This document shows positions 5,662-11,555 of a stretch of DNA of 11,555 nucleotides, piece by piece; position 1 is the stretch's first letter, and the number at the start of each line of letters is the position of its first letter. Source of the DNA: Vulcanimicrobiota bacterium (lineage in GTDB: Bacteria > Vulcanimicrobiota > Vulcanimicrobiia > Vulcanimicrobiales > Vulcanimicrobiaceae); contig JACRTZ010000255.1 in NCBI GenBank assembly GCA_014304965.1, positions 1 through 11,555 on the forward strand, given 5' to 3'. The position numbers and the translations under genes were made by a program. The notes below the pieces were generated by a model. It saw only the letters and a list, made by a program, of their open reading frames with translations, was not told the origin of the DNA and did no database searches.

Positions 5662-6436
5662 GGCGAGCGCGGTGCCCATGCTCGAAGCTCGCGACGTCTC
5701 GAAGTCGTTCGGCGGCGTCCAGGCCTGCTCGGATGTCTCGCTGACGGTTCGCGAAGGAACGATCCACGCGGTGATCGGCCCAAACGGCGCCGGCAAGACT
5801 ACGTTTTTCAATTCGCTCTCAGGTTTTTATCTGCCCGAACGCGGCAGCGTCTGGTTCGCAGGCCGCGACATCACGCGCGCGCCGAACTGGCGGCGCATCG
5901 AACTCGGCATGGGACGAACGTTCCAGACGCCGAGTATTTTCCCGGAACTGAGCGTGCGCGAGAACGTCGCGCTCGGCGTGCGCAGTAAGCGCAATCTGGC
6001 CTTTCGCATCCGGCCGGCAAGCGCCGAGCCGCAACGCAAACTCGATGCGCGCGTGGACGAACTCCTCGGCTTCGTCAATCTCGGCGCGTCGGCCGAGCGC
6101 CCGGTCGCGGAACTCTCGCACGGCGCGCAGCGTCTGTGCGAGATTGCGATGAGCCTGTCCACCGAGCCCCGCCTCGTGCTACTCGACGAGCCGATGGCGG
6201 GTCTCGCCGAAACCGAAACCGATCGCATCATGAGCGTCATCCGCGGTCTGCACGACTCCCTCGGTCTCACCGTCTTATTCGTCGAGCACAATATGCGCGT
6301 CGTGCTGTCGCTCGCGGAGCGGATCACGGTGCTCGATCGCGGGCGCGTCTTGGCGGAAGGCTCGCCGAGCGAGATCGCCGCCAACGAAGCGGTTCGCGAT
6401 GCGTATCTCGGCCGCGAGGTGCTCGAACATGTCTGA
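5654..6436 (+). CDS. livG: Liv-type ABC transporter ATP-binding protein LivG
   Basis: This is a 260-residue ATPase, one of two that power the importer on the cytoplasmic face. Walker A is GPNGAGKT (42-49), the Q-loop is RTFQ (Q91), the ABC signature is LSHGAQ (154-159), Walker B is LVLLDEP (174-180) and the H-loop is H212 in FVEHNM. The insertion between Walker A and the signature (FPELSVRENVALG plus an Arg-rich stretch) and the C-terminal tail EGSPSEIAANEAVRDAYLG are the standard LivG features. I choose ATG 5654 because the protein aligns from there and overlaps the livM stop by 8 nt. An in-frame TTG 15 bases earlier is less likely. SHGAQ replaces the commoner YGxQR or GGxQR in the signature, a mild variation within the family. 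Confidence 0.93.
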   Translation: MAEASAVPMLEARDVSKSFGGVQACSDVSLTVREGTIHAVIGPNGAGKTTFFNSLSGFYLPERGSVWFAGRDITRAPNWRRIELGMGRTFQTPSIFPELSVRENVALGVRSKRNLAFRIRPASAEPQRKLDARVDELLGFVNLGASAERPVAELSHGAQRLCEIAMSLSTEPRLVLLDEPMAGLAETETDRIMSVIRGLHDSLGLTVLFVEHNMRVVLSLAERITVLDRGRVLAEGSPSEIAANEAVRDAYLGREVLEHV

Positions 6437-7190
6437 AGGCGCGCCGGCCGGTCCGCTGCTCGTCGTCGAGGGTCTCAACACGAGCTACGGAAAGATTTCC
6501 ATCTTGCGCGACGTGTCGTTCGCGGTCGGCGCGGGCGAGGTCGTCGCGCTTCTCGGGCTCAACGGGGCCGGCAAGACGACGACGATTCGCAGCGTTCTCG
6601 GCCTTACGCCGCCGCGCTCGGGATCGATCCGCTTCGACGGTTTGGAAATCGCCGGGCGCCCGCCGTACCGCGTCGCGCAGCTCGGCGTCGGGTACGTCCC
6701 CGAAGGCCGCCGTATGTTCAAGGATTTGACGACGCTCGAGAATCTGCAGCTCGCCGAAAACGGCCGCCGCGGCGACTGGACGATTGCGCGCGTCTTGGAA
6801 CACCTTCCGAAACTCGCCGAATTGCGCTCGCGCAAAGCGGGCCGACTCTCGGGCGGCGAGCAAGAGATGCTCGCGATCGGGCGCGCCCTCGTCTCCAATC
6901 CGCGCTTGCTGCTCGTGGACGAGCCTTCGCAAGGCCTTGCGCCGCTGATCGTCGAGGACGTGTACCGGATTCTCGCCGAACTCAAAGCCCACGGCGTCGC
7001 AATTTTGCTCGTCGAGCAAAATGCGCTGCTCGCGCTCAAGCTTGCCGATCGTGCGTTCGTGCTCGACAGCGGCAAGATCGTGTATTCGGGCAGCGCCTCC
7101 GAACTGCGGGCCGACCGCGAGCGCATCCGCGCGCTGATGGGCCTGACCGACGCCGCCGTAGAGGCGGCCGCTCCCCCGCCCGCTCCCTAA
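6429..7190 (+). CDS. livF: Liv-type ABC transporter ATP-binding protein LivF
   Basis: This 253-residue ATPase is the heterodimer partner of LivG. Walker A is GLNGAGKT (43-50), the LivF-specific GYVPEGRRMFKDLT is at 88-101, the signature is LSGGEQEMLAIGRAL (140-154) and Walker B is LLLVDEP (160-166). The switch position reads VEQN with Q197 in place of His, which is normal for LivF. The C-terminal residues 244-253 are an Ala/Pro tail. ATG 6429 overlaps the livG stop as ATGTCTGA, the same 8-nt layout as at the livM/livG junction. A start 30 bases earlier would lie deep inside livG and adds residues not seen in the family. The gene closes the ABC operon, and the STAS gene follows after 37 bases. 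Confidence 0.93.
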   Translation: MSEGAPAGPLLVVEGLNTSYGKISILRDVSFAVGAGEVVALLGLNGAGKTTTIRSVLGLTPPRSGSIRFDGLEIAGRPPYRVAQLGVGYVPEGRRMFKDLTTLENLQLAENGRRGDWTIARVLEHLPKLAELRSRKAGRLSGGEQEMLAIGRALVSNPRLLLVDEPSQGLAPLIVEDVYRILAELKAHGVAILLVEQNALLALKLADRAFVLDSGKIVYSGSASELRADRERIRALMGLTDAAVEAAAPPPAP

Positions 7191-7194
7191 CGGT

Positions 7195-7207
7195 TGGGTA
7201 TAACCCA
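7195..7207. promoter_or_regulatory. Inverted repeat TGGGT-ATA-ACCCA with embedded GGGTAT, upstream of the STAS gene
   Basis: A 5-bp inverted repeat around an ATA centre lies between livF and the STAS start. It contains GGGTAT (7196-7201), the SigB-type -10 sequence, 26 bases before the TTG start. There is no GTTT at the required upstream distance. It may be a protein-binding site, or a -10 element with an unrecognised -35. Confidence 0.3.
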
Positions 7208-7213
7208 GCAGGC

Positions 7214-7221
7214 AAAGGGGG
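7214..7221 (+). promoter_or_regulatory. Ribosome binding site deciding the TTG start of the STAS gene
   Basis: AAAGGGGG ends 6 bases before TTG at 7228. The next GTG (7221) is out of frame, and no in-frame ATG lies near the start of the domain. This site makes TTG the best start. Confidence 0.55.
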
Positions 7222-7227
7222 TGCGGG

Positions 7228-7572
7228 TTGCTGCATGACGCGCTGACCGAGACGACGATACAGGACGGGACCACCGTGGTCGCCGTGCTGGGCGAGATCG
7301 ACATCGCGAGCGCCGGCGCGCTGCGCGAACAGCTGGATCAGGCGTCTCGCGCAGGGTCCAACGTGGTCGTGTCCCTGGAAAAATGCGCGTATATCGACAG
7401 CAGCGGCCTACGCGTGCTGGTGCGCATCTCGAACGAACTCGGCGACCGCTTCGCGATCGTCGTGCCGCCGGGTACGCAAACGCGGCGCATTTTCGACATT
7501 ACGGGACTGGGTTACCAAATGCGCGTTTGCGACGGCGTCGACCAAGCGGTCGCGGCGCTGCGGGAGACGTAG
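7228..7572 (+). CDS. STAS-domain anti-anti-sigma factor (RsbV/SpoIIAA-like)
   Basis: This 114-residue protein is a single STAS domain. Strand TTVVAVLGEIDIASAGALREQLDQA (15-39) is the typical RsbV/SpoIIAA entry. KCAYIDSSGLRVLVRI (52-67) contains the phosphoacceptor site: S58 in D57-S58-S59-G60, the same numbering as Ser58 of B. subtilis SpoIIAA. DITGLGYQMRV (90-100) is the usual closing motif. In partner switching, the unphosphorylated form binds an RsbW-like kinase and frees the sigma factor, and phosphorylation by the kinase turns it off. An RsbW-like kinase fragment is present at the left edge, about 7 kb away, so the pair may or may not be cognate. The start is TTG with a good ribosome site. 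The gene sits 37 bases after livF and may be read through from that operon or from a site at 7195-7207. Confidence 0.92.
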   Translation: MLHDALTETTIQDGTTVVAVLGEIDIASAGALREQLDQASRAGSNVVVSLEKCAYIDSSGLRVLVRISNELGDRFAIVVPPGTQTRRIFDITGLGYQMRVCDGVDQAVAALRET

Positions 7573-7574
7573 GT

Positions 7575-7598
7575 GTTTCGTTTCGCTCGAAAGGGTAT
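7575..7598 (+). promoter_or_regulatory. SigB-like promoter (GTTTCG-N12-GGGTAT) for the lmo0937-type gene
   Basis: GTTTCG (7575-7580), a 12-base spacer and GGGTAT (7593-7598) match the SigB-family consensus GTTTAA-N12-14-GGGTAT closely. The -10 ends only 9 bases before the ATG at 7608, so a start 6-8 bases downstream would give a leader of a few bases at most. That makes a leaderless or near-leaderless mRNA likely. The site lies 2 bases after the STAS stop. Confidence 0.7.
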
Positions 7599-7607
7599 AC
7601 GGCGGGC

Positions 7608-7763
7608 ATGCAACTGATCTGGTCAATCATCGTCCTCCTCGTCGTCCTCTGGCTGATCGGGTTTATCGCTCACATCGGCGGCGGTTTGATCCACTTGTTA
7701 CTCGTCATCGCCGTCATCATGTTAGTGTTTAACCTCATCACCGGTCGCGGGGCGAGGGTCTAA
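7608..7763 (+). CDS. lmo0937-family small membrane protein
   Basis: This is a 51-residue protein of two short membrane helices: MQLIWSIIVLLVVLWLIGFI (1-20) and HLLLVIAVIMLVFNLITG (about 29-46). They are separated by AHIGGGLI, and a basic tail GRGARV follows. The arrangement W-x(5)-LxxLWLxG...GG..IHxLLVIAxxxxxxxxxxGR is that of the lmo0937/DUF5670 family, a widespread group of unknown function. Its Listeria namesake is a known SigB-dependent gene, which agrees with the SigB-like promoter just upstream. The short length, clear family pattern, the promoter and the stop ahead of a hairpin all support it. A longer reading of the same frame would begin inside the STAS gene and is not credible. Confidence 0.88.
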   Translation: MQLIWSIIVLLVVLWLIGFIAHIGGGLIHLLLVIAVIMLVFNLITGRGARV

Positions 7764-7776
7764 CGGTTCGTCCGCG

Positions 7777-7797
7777 GGCCCCGGTCACACCGGGGCC
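7777..7797. terminator. 9-bp GC hairpin between convergent genes (bidirectional terminator candidate)
   Basis: GGCCCCGGT pairs perfectly with ACCGGGGCC around a 3-base loop (CAC). It is placed 13 bases after the lmo0937-type stop and 88 bases past the end of the convergent dehydratase gene. No T-run follows on either strand. The position strongly suggests a shared terminator or a transcript-end stem. The remaining 7798-7884 holds a 6-bp inverted repeat (GATTCC 7804-7809 and GGAATC 7828-7833) and nothing else I can recognise. Confidence 0.6.
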
Positions 7798-7884
7798 TCC
7801 GACGATTCCAGAGCCGTTCCCAAAACCGGAATCGCCGATCCCGCCCGAACCCTCACCCGAAGGCCCGGTCTCTCGGGGTGTAGC

Positions 7885-8871
7885 TTAGGCCGGCCCGGCC
7901 GGCATCGTAAGAATTTCCGCATAGCGCGCGGCGTCCACGTTGCCGCCGCTGATGACGATGCCGGCGCGCTTGTCGCGGGCGGCGATCTTTCCATGCATGA
8001 GCGCCGCAAGCGCGGCCGCACCGCTCGGTTCGATTACGAGCTTGAGCCGCTCGAATGCGAACCGCATCGCGGCGCGCAATTCGTCGTCGCTCACGGTGAC
8101 GATGCCGCGGCAAAGCGCCCGCACGATCGGAAACGTCAGTTCGCCGGGAGACGTCGTCTGCTGGCCGTCCGCGATGGTCTGCGGCACGGGAATTTCGATG
8201 CGTTCGCCCGCGGCGAGGGAACGCGCGAAATCGTCACCCGCTGCGGGTTCGACCCCATAGATCTCGATGCCGGGCCGCAGCGCCGTCGCCGCAATTGCCG
8301 AGCCCGACAATAAACCGCCGCCGCCCACCGGCGCGACCAGGATGTCGAGATCCGGCACCTCTTCGAGCAACTCGAGCGCGGCCGTTCCCTGGCCCGCAAT
8401 CACGTCGGGATCGTCGTAGGGCGGAACGAGCGTCGCGCCGCGCTCGCGCGCGATGCCGGCCGCGAGTTCGGCGCGGTTCATGGCGGCGCGATCGTAGAAT
8501 ACGACCTCGGCCCCGTACCCGCGCGTTGCGGCAACCTTTGCCGCAGGCGCATCGTGGGGCATCACGATGGTTGCAGGCGCACCGAGCAGGCGGGCAGCGA
8601 GTGCGACGCCCTGCGCGTGGTTACCGCTCGAAAACGCCACCACACCGCCGCGCTTCGCCGCCTCGTCCAGCCGCGAGATGCGATTGTATGCGCCGCGAAA
8701 TTTGAAGGCGCCCATGCGTTGCAGATTTTCGCACTTGAGGAATACGCGAGCGCCCGTCCGCGCGTCGAGCGTCCTCGACGTTGCGACGGGCGTGCGGTGG
8801 GCGATGCCGCGCAGCCGCGCGGCGGCGCTGCGCACGTCCTCCGGCGTCACCGCGAACGGCGCCGCCTTCAC
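7885..8871 (-). CDS. Threonine/serine dehydratase (threonine ammonia-lyase), PLP fold type II, no regulatory domain
   Basis: This 328-residue enzyme removes water and ammonia from Thr (giving 2-oxobutanoate) or Ser (giving pyruvate), using PLP. The PLP Lys is K57 in GAFKFRGA. The substrate loop is SSGNHAQG (81-88), the phosphate-binding Gly loop is PVGGGGLLSG (181-190), and EPSGAAA (281-287) and ISGGNVD (307-313) complete the fold. At this length it lacks the C-terminal ACT-like domain of biosynthetic IlvA, so it resembles catabolic TdcB or serine-racemase-type enzymes. Ser-versus-Thr preference and racemase activity cannot be read from sequence. The GTG start overlaps the upstream gene's stop as GTGA, implying translational coupling. 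A longer in-frame reading to 9357 crosses two other genes and has no support. Proximity to a Liv-type importer may hint at amino-acid uptake and breakdown, but the two are on opposite strands. Confidence 0.9.
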   Translation of the reverse strand: MKAAPFAVTPEDVRSAAARLRGIAHRTPVATSRTLDARTGARVFLKCENLQRMGAFKFRGAYNRISRLDEAAKRGGVVAFSSGNHAQGVALAARLLGAPATIVMPHDAPAAKVAATRGYGAEVVFYDRAAMNRAELAAGIARERGATLVPPYDDPDVIAGQGTAALELLEEVPDLDILVAPVGGGGLLSGSAIAATALRPGIEIYGVEPAAGDDFARSLAAGERIEIPVPQTIADGQQTTSPGELTFPIVRALCRGIVTVSDDELRAAMRFAFERLKLVIEPSGAAALAALMHGKIAARDKRAGIVISGGNVDAARYAEILTMPAGPA

Positions 8872-9326
8872 GGCTTCGGCGCCGCCTCCGGATCGCGAAC
8901 GTGGAATCCCGAGATCTTCCCGTCGCCGTCGAGCGTCATGTTCTCTACCCAGGTTCCCTTTTCGAAATGCGCTTGGAAGTGGTGGAAACCCGCGGGACTT
9001 CCCGACGGCGTATCTTCTTTCACGTCCTTGAACGTGCCGAGCCCATGAAGATCGTCGGACAGTCGTCCGACCGCCGCACGATTTTCGAGCCTCGGCCGCA
9101 CCATCGCGTTGAAGTTCTTTTCGACCGGCGTCATGTCGTTTTTGACGATCGCCTGCGTCACTTGAGTCGCGAGCTCTTCGTTGTGGTTGGGGTGCGGACG
9201 GAACACCAAGGCGAGCGCCACCGCGACGACGATCGCGGCGATGCCGATCATCGGCAGCGGATTGGAACGCGGCGGGTTGCCCCCCGGTGGCGTTGCGGCG
9301 GGAAGGTTGCCGGGCGCGGCGGTCAT
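8868..9326 (-). CDS. Single-TM anchored hypothetical protein with a DUF3887/DUF4864-like outer domain
   Basis: This is a 152-residue protein. A Pro/Gly/Asn-rich N-terminus (1-24) leads into one membrane helix at about 25-42 (PMIGIAAIVVAVALALVF). The rest faces outward: HNEELATQVTQAIVKNDMTPVEKNFNAMVRPRL...DDLHGLGTFKDVKE...FHHFQAHFEKGTWVENMTLDGDGKISGFHVR. The 'A..Vt.aivkgD...V...FN..m...L......L...L...G.f......' pattern recalls secreted or anchored DUF3887/DUF4864 and NTF2-like domains. I judge this a fold resemblance only. The ATG overlaps the prfC stop as ATGA. A longer reading of the frame starting in prfC (to 9476) is rejected because it gains only Arg-rich shadow sequence. It ends in GTGA overlap with the dehydratase gene, so it is one link of a coupled chain. 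Function unknown. Confidence 0.75.
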   Translation of the reverse strand: MTAAPGNLPAATPPGGNPPRSNPLPMIGIAAIVVAVALALVFRPHPNHNEELATQVTQAIVKNDMTPVEKNFNAMVRPRLENRAAVGRLSDDLHGLGTFKDVKEDTPSGSPAGFHHFQAHFEKGTWVENMTLDGDGKISGFHVRDPEAAPKP

Positions 9327-10954
9327 GCGGCCTCCATCGTTCGATCGTCCGTCGCAAATGCGGCGAACTTCAGTTCGGGATTCCATTCCTCTGCGAGCCG
9401 AAGACTCCATTCGCTCTCGAAGAGGGCAATGGGCGTACCCGACGCCGACTCGGTAAGTTTCGCGTTGCTGGGCCAACTGGCCGCGGCCAGGGCTTCGGGG
9501 CTTCCGGCAACGCGCCGCGCCAGCGTGTATGGCAGGTACGCGAAGACCGTCTTTACCCCGTACTCCGCTTCGAGCCGATACTTCGCAACCTCGAATTGCA
9601 ACTCGCCGACTGCGGCAAAGACGGGTTCGCTGCGCGCCGCGCCCGGCACGTACAAGACTTGAATCGCGCCCTCTTCCGCGAGTTGCGCGATCCCTTTCCC
9701 GAACGATTTGTAGGCGCCGGTATCCGCATTGCGCACGCTCGCGAAGTGCTCGGGTTCGAAGGCCGGAATCGGCTCGAACGCCAACGGCGCGCCCTCGCAG
9801 AGGGTGTCGCCGATCGCAAACGATCCGGGATTTGCCAAACCGACCACGTCACCGGCAAACGCTTCTTCGACCACCTCGCGATCGCTCGCGAACAGTTTCA
9901 TGGCGCGCGTCAAGCGCACGTCTTTGCCCGTCCGCACGTTGCGCACGAGCATATCGCGCTCGAAGCGGCCGCTGCAAATGCGCACGAAAGCGATCCGGTC
10001 GCGATGGCGCGGGTCCATGTTCGCCTGAATCTTGAACACGAAGCCCGCAAAGTGCGGCGCCTGCGGGGGCACCTCGGAACGTTCCGTCGCGCCTTCCCGC
10101 AAGGCCGTGCGCGCCACGGGCGGCGGCGCCATCGCCAGAAACGCGTCGAGAAAATGCTGCACGCCGAAGTTCGTAACCGCGCTGCCGAAGTATACCGGCG
10201 TCGCGTCGCCCCGCAGCATGGCCGCGCGATCGAACGATTCTCCGGCGCCCTCGAGCAATTCGATGCCGTCGAGAAACTCGCGATAGGTCGTCTCGTCGGT
10301 AAGATCGCGAAATCCGGCATCATGCACGCCCGTCACGCGCACGGGCGCGCGCTTCGCGCCGTGCTGCGTACGCTCGAACAAGTGCACCTCTTTGGTCGCG
10401 CGATCGTAGATCCCGCGAAACGACGGCCCGCTGCCGATCGGCCAAACCATCGGGTAGGCCCCGATGCCGAGCACCTTCTCCAACTCGTCGAGCAATTCGA
10501 GCGGATCGCGGCTCGGCCGGTCCATCTTGTTGATAAAGGTGAACAGCGGAATGCGCCGCGCACGGCAGATCGCAAACAGCTTTTTGGTTTGCGGCTCGAC
10601 GCCTTTGGCTGCGTCGATCAGCATAACGGCGCTATCCGCGGCCAGCAGCGTGCGATACGTGTCCTCTCCGAAGTCTTGGTGGCCCGGCGTGTCGAGCAGG
10701 TTCATCACGTGATCGCGGTACGGAAATTGCAATACCGTCGAGGTGATCGAAATCCCGCGCTCCCGTTCGAGTTCCATCCAGTCCGAAGTCGCTTGACGGG
10801 CGCGTTTGCGGGCCGCGACTTGGCCCGCCGTCGCAATCGCGCCGCCGTAGAGCAGCAACTTTTCGGTCAGCGTCGTCTTGCCGGCATCGGGGTGCGAGAT
10901 AATCGCAAACGTCCGGCGGCGGGCCACTTCGGACTCGATGGCCGCGTTTAACAT
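9323..10954 (-). CDS. prfC: Peptide chain release factor 3 (RF3)
   Basis: This 543-residue translational GTPase removes RF1 or RF2 from the ribosome after peptide release. G1 is SHPDAGKTTLTE (20-31), switch I is RERGISIT (64-71), G3 is DTPGHQDFGEDTYR (88-101) and G4 is NKMDR (142-146). A conserved QANMDPRHRDRIAFVRICSGRFERDM marks domain II, and YVPGAA...PVFAAVGELQFEV marks domain III. SHPDAGKTT in place of the EF-G-type AHxDxGKTT and the RF3-type GxYDR(A/S) stretch separate it from EF-G and LepA. The length is close to normal (about 530). The ATG overlaps the upstream stop by 7 nt. The gene sits inside an unusual coupled string with two uncharacterised anchored proteins and a dehydratase. No frameshift is seen. 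Confidence 0.95.
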   Translation of the reverse strand: MLNAAIESEVARRRTFAIISHPDAGKTTLTEKLLLYGGAIATAGQVAARKRARQATSDWMELERERGISITSTVLQFPYRDHVMNLLDTPGHQDFGEDTYRTLLAADSAVMLIDAAKGVEPQTKKLFAICRARRIPLFTFINKMDRPSRDPLELLDELEKVLGIGAYPMVWPIGSGPSFRGIYDRATKEVHLFERTQHGAKRAPVRVTGVHDAGFRDLTDETTYREFLDGIELLEGAGESFDRAAMLRGDATPVYFGSAVTNFGVQHFLDAFLAMAPPPVARTALREGATERSEVPPQAPHFAGFVFKIQANMDPRHRDRIAFVRICSGRFERDMLVRNVRTGKDVRLTRAMKLFASDREVVEEAFAGDVVGLANPGSFAIGDTLCEGAPLAFEPIPAFEPEHFASVRNADTGAYKSFGKGIAQLAEEGAIQVLYVPGAARSEPVFAAVGELQFEVAKYRLEAEYGVKTVFAYLPYTLARRVAGSPEALAAASWPSNAKLTESASGTPIALFESEWSLRLAEEWNPELKFAAFATDDRTMEAA

Positions 10955-11511
10955 TTGACGACCCCGCCTCTAATGCGGCAGCGTTGAATCGGCGGCGACG
11001 GCACGGGCGCCTCCGGGAAAAAGAGCGGCGCGCCGCCGCCCGCCAGCACGTAACTTCTCAGTTCTTCCGTGCGACCGTCGCGGCGCAAGAGATACAGCGT
11101 TTTCCGATTCATAAAAAAATGGGCATCCGCCGGAACGAACAGCCGGTCGGTGCCGCGCTCGACGAGCGCGGCGTTCGCGTAGACGTGCAGCGTACAATCC
11201 GCAATTTCGAGACGCAGATCGCCGACCACCGGTTGCGCCGATGATGGAATCTGCGGGCGCACGAAGGCGTCCGGCCCGTGCGCGATCGAGGTTTGCGTAA
11301 AACATTCGGGGAGCGCGGAAAGCGCCCAGGGCGCGGCTCCGCTGACCGCGGACGGCGGCAACGGTCCGTCCGCTTGGGCGCGCGGCGCGCTCGGCGTGCC
11401 GCGTGATTGCACGGAGGCGGCGTCGAGCGGCGGCTCGCGGCGTTGCAAAAGCACCGCCGCCACGAGCGACGCGAGGACGATCGCGGTCGCAATCGCATAG
11501 TAGCGCGGCAT
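10948..11511 (-). CDS. N-terminally anchored or exported hypothetical protein (start uncertain; frame open to window edge)
   Basis: This is a 187-residue protein from the first in-window ATG. A hydrophobic helix lies at residues 5-22 (YAIATAIVLASLVAAVLL). A Pro/Ala/Ser-rich low-complexity linker follows (27-65). The rest is a compact beta-rich region (VGDLRLEIADCTLHVYANAALVERGTDRLFVPADAHFFMNRKTLYLLRRDGRTEELRSYVLAGGG). Four Cys (70, 106, 178, 187) include the final residue and sit outside the membrane, so disulfides are possible. I recognise no family. The frame stays open upstream to the right edge (reading RRERGVVGLPRGGS before the Met) and the ATG has no good ribosome site, so the true start may lie beyond the window. 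Its stop overlaps prfC by 7 nt. The head of this transcript, and any promoter, is out of view. Confidence 0.6.
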   Translation of the reverse strand: MPRYYAIATAIVLASLVAAVLLQRREPPLDAASVQSRGTPSAPRAQADGPLPPSAVSGAAPWALSALPECFTQTSIAHGPDAFVRPQIPSSAQPVVGDLRLEIADCTLHVYANAALVERGTDRLFVPADAHFFMNRKTLYLLRRDGRTEELRSYVLAGGGAPLFFPEAPVPSPPIQRCRIRGGVVKC

Positions 11512-11555
11512 CGAGCCGCCGCGCGGAAGTCCGACTACGCCGCGCTCTCTTCTTG

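Noticed and set aside
7152..7168. GCCGCC-GTAGA-GGCGGC stem near the livF end as an intrinsic terminator
   Set aside because: It is only 6 bp, lies inside the coding sequence before the stop, and has no T-run. It is likely a by-product of GC-rich Ala codons.
8872..9357. N-terminal extension of the dehydratase up to 490 residues
   Set aside because: The added sequence is the shadow of the anchored hypothetical gene. The family fold begins at the GTG at 8871, which overlaps that gene's stop.
9327..9476. N-terminal extension of the anchored hypothetical (202-residue reading)
   Set aside because: The extra residues lie wholly inside prfC in another frame. The ATG at 9326 overlaps the prfC stop by 4 nt.
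9287..10951. 554-residue plus-strand frame opposite prfC
   Set aside because: It is the antisense shadow of a clear RF3 gene, rich in Arg, His and Ala, with no domain.
1..11555. tRNA, rRNA, CRISPR array, insertion sequence or phage gene
   Set aside because: No cloverleaf, spaced direct-repeat array, transposase motif or terminal inverted repeat was noticed on either strand.

Overview
This is an 11.5 kb GC-rich bacterial segment with tightly packed genes on both strands. It has no rRNA, tRNA, CRISPR array, insertion sequence or phage gene that I could see. The mix is a Tat-exported solute-binding protein, a complete Liv-type ABC importer, a release factor 3 gene and pieces of a serine-kinase/STAS partner-switching (RsbW/RsbV-like) circuit. 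This fits a free-living soil or environmental bacterium. The style resembles Eremiobacterota/WPS-2 or similar poorly cultured lineages, but that is an impression and not a proven assignment.

Layout. (1) Left, 1-1553: the window opens inside the C-terminus of an RsbW-like anti-sigma-factor kinase (+, no start in view). It converges on a minus-strand group: a two-TM envelope stress-type protein (975-1553), a hemerythrin (440-892) and a small Cys-rich putative metal-binding protein (211-417). (2) 1554-2437: a divergent promoter region, then a plus-strand SRPBCC protein and a small acidic disordered protein. (3) 2536-7190: a five-gene branched-chain-amino-acid-type ABC uptake operon in the order livK-like, livH, livM, livG, livF. 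The last three junctions overlap by 4 or 8 nt. (4) 7228-7763: a STAS anti-anti-sigma factor and a 51-residue lmo0937-type membrane protein. A 9-bp hairpin follows, between convergent transcription units. (5) 7885-11511 (minus): a chain of four overlapping genes read right to left: an anchored hypothetical, prfC, an anchored small hypothetical, and a threonine/serine dehydratase.

The most interesting thread is a putative general stress circuit. Two intergenic regions carry close matches to the SigB-family promoter pattern GTTT(N)...N12-14...GGGTA(T/A). One precedes the lmo0937-type gene (7575-7598, +) and one precedes the two-TM protein gene (1582-1607, -). The same window encodes an RsbW-like kinase fragment and an RsbV-like STAS protein with the canonical phosphoacceptor Ser. 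I infer that the two-TM protein, the lmo0937-like protein and perhaps the SRPBCC protein and hemerythrin belong to a SigB-type regulon controlled by partner switching. No sigma factor lies in the window, so this remains a prediction.

Nothing here is a wholly new defence or mobile system. The window is mainly metabolic and stress-related, with several small uncharacterised proteins and promoter or operator motifs worth testing. No gene-free stretch exceeds about 120 bases.
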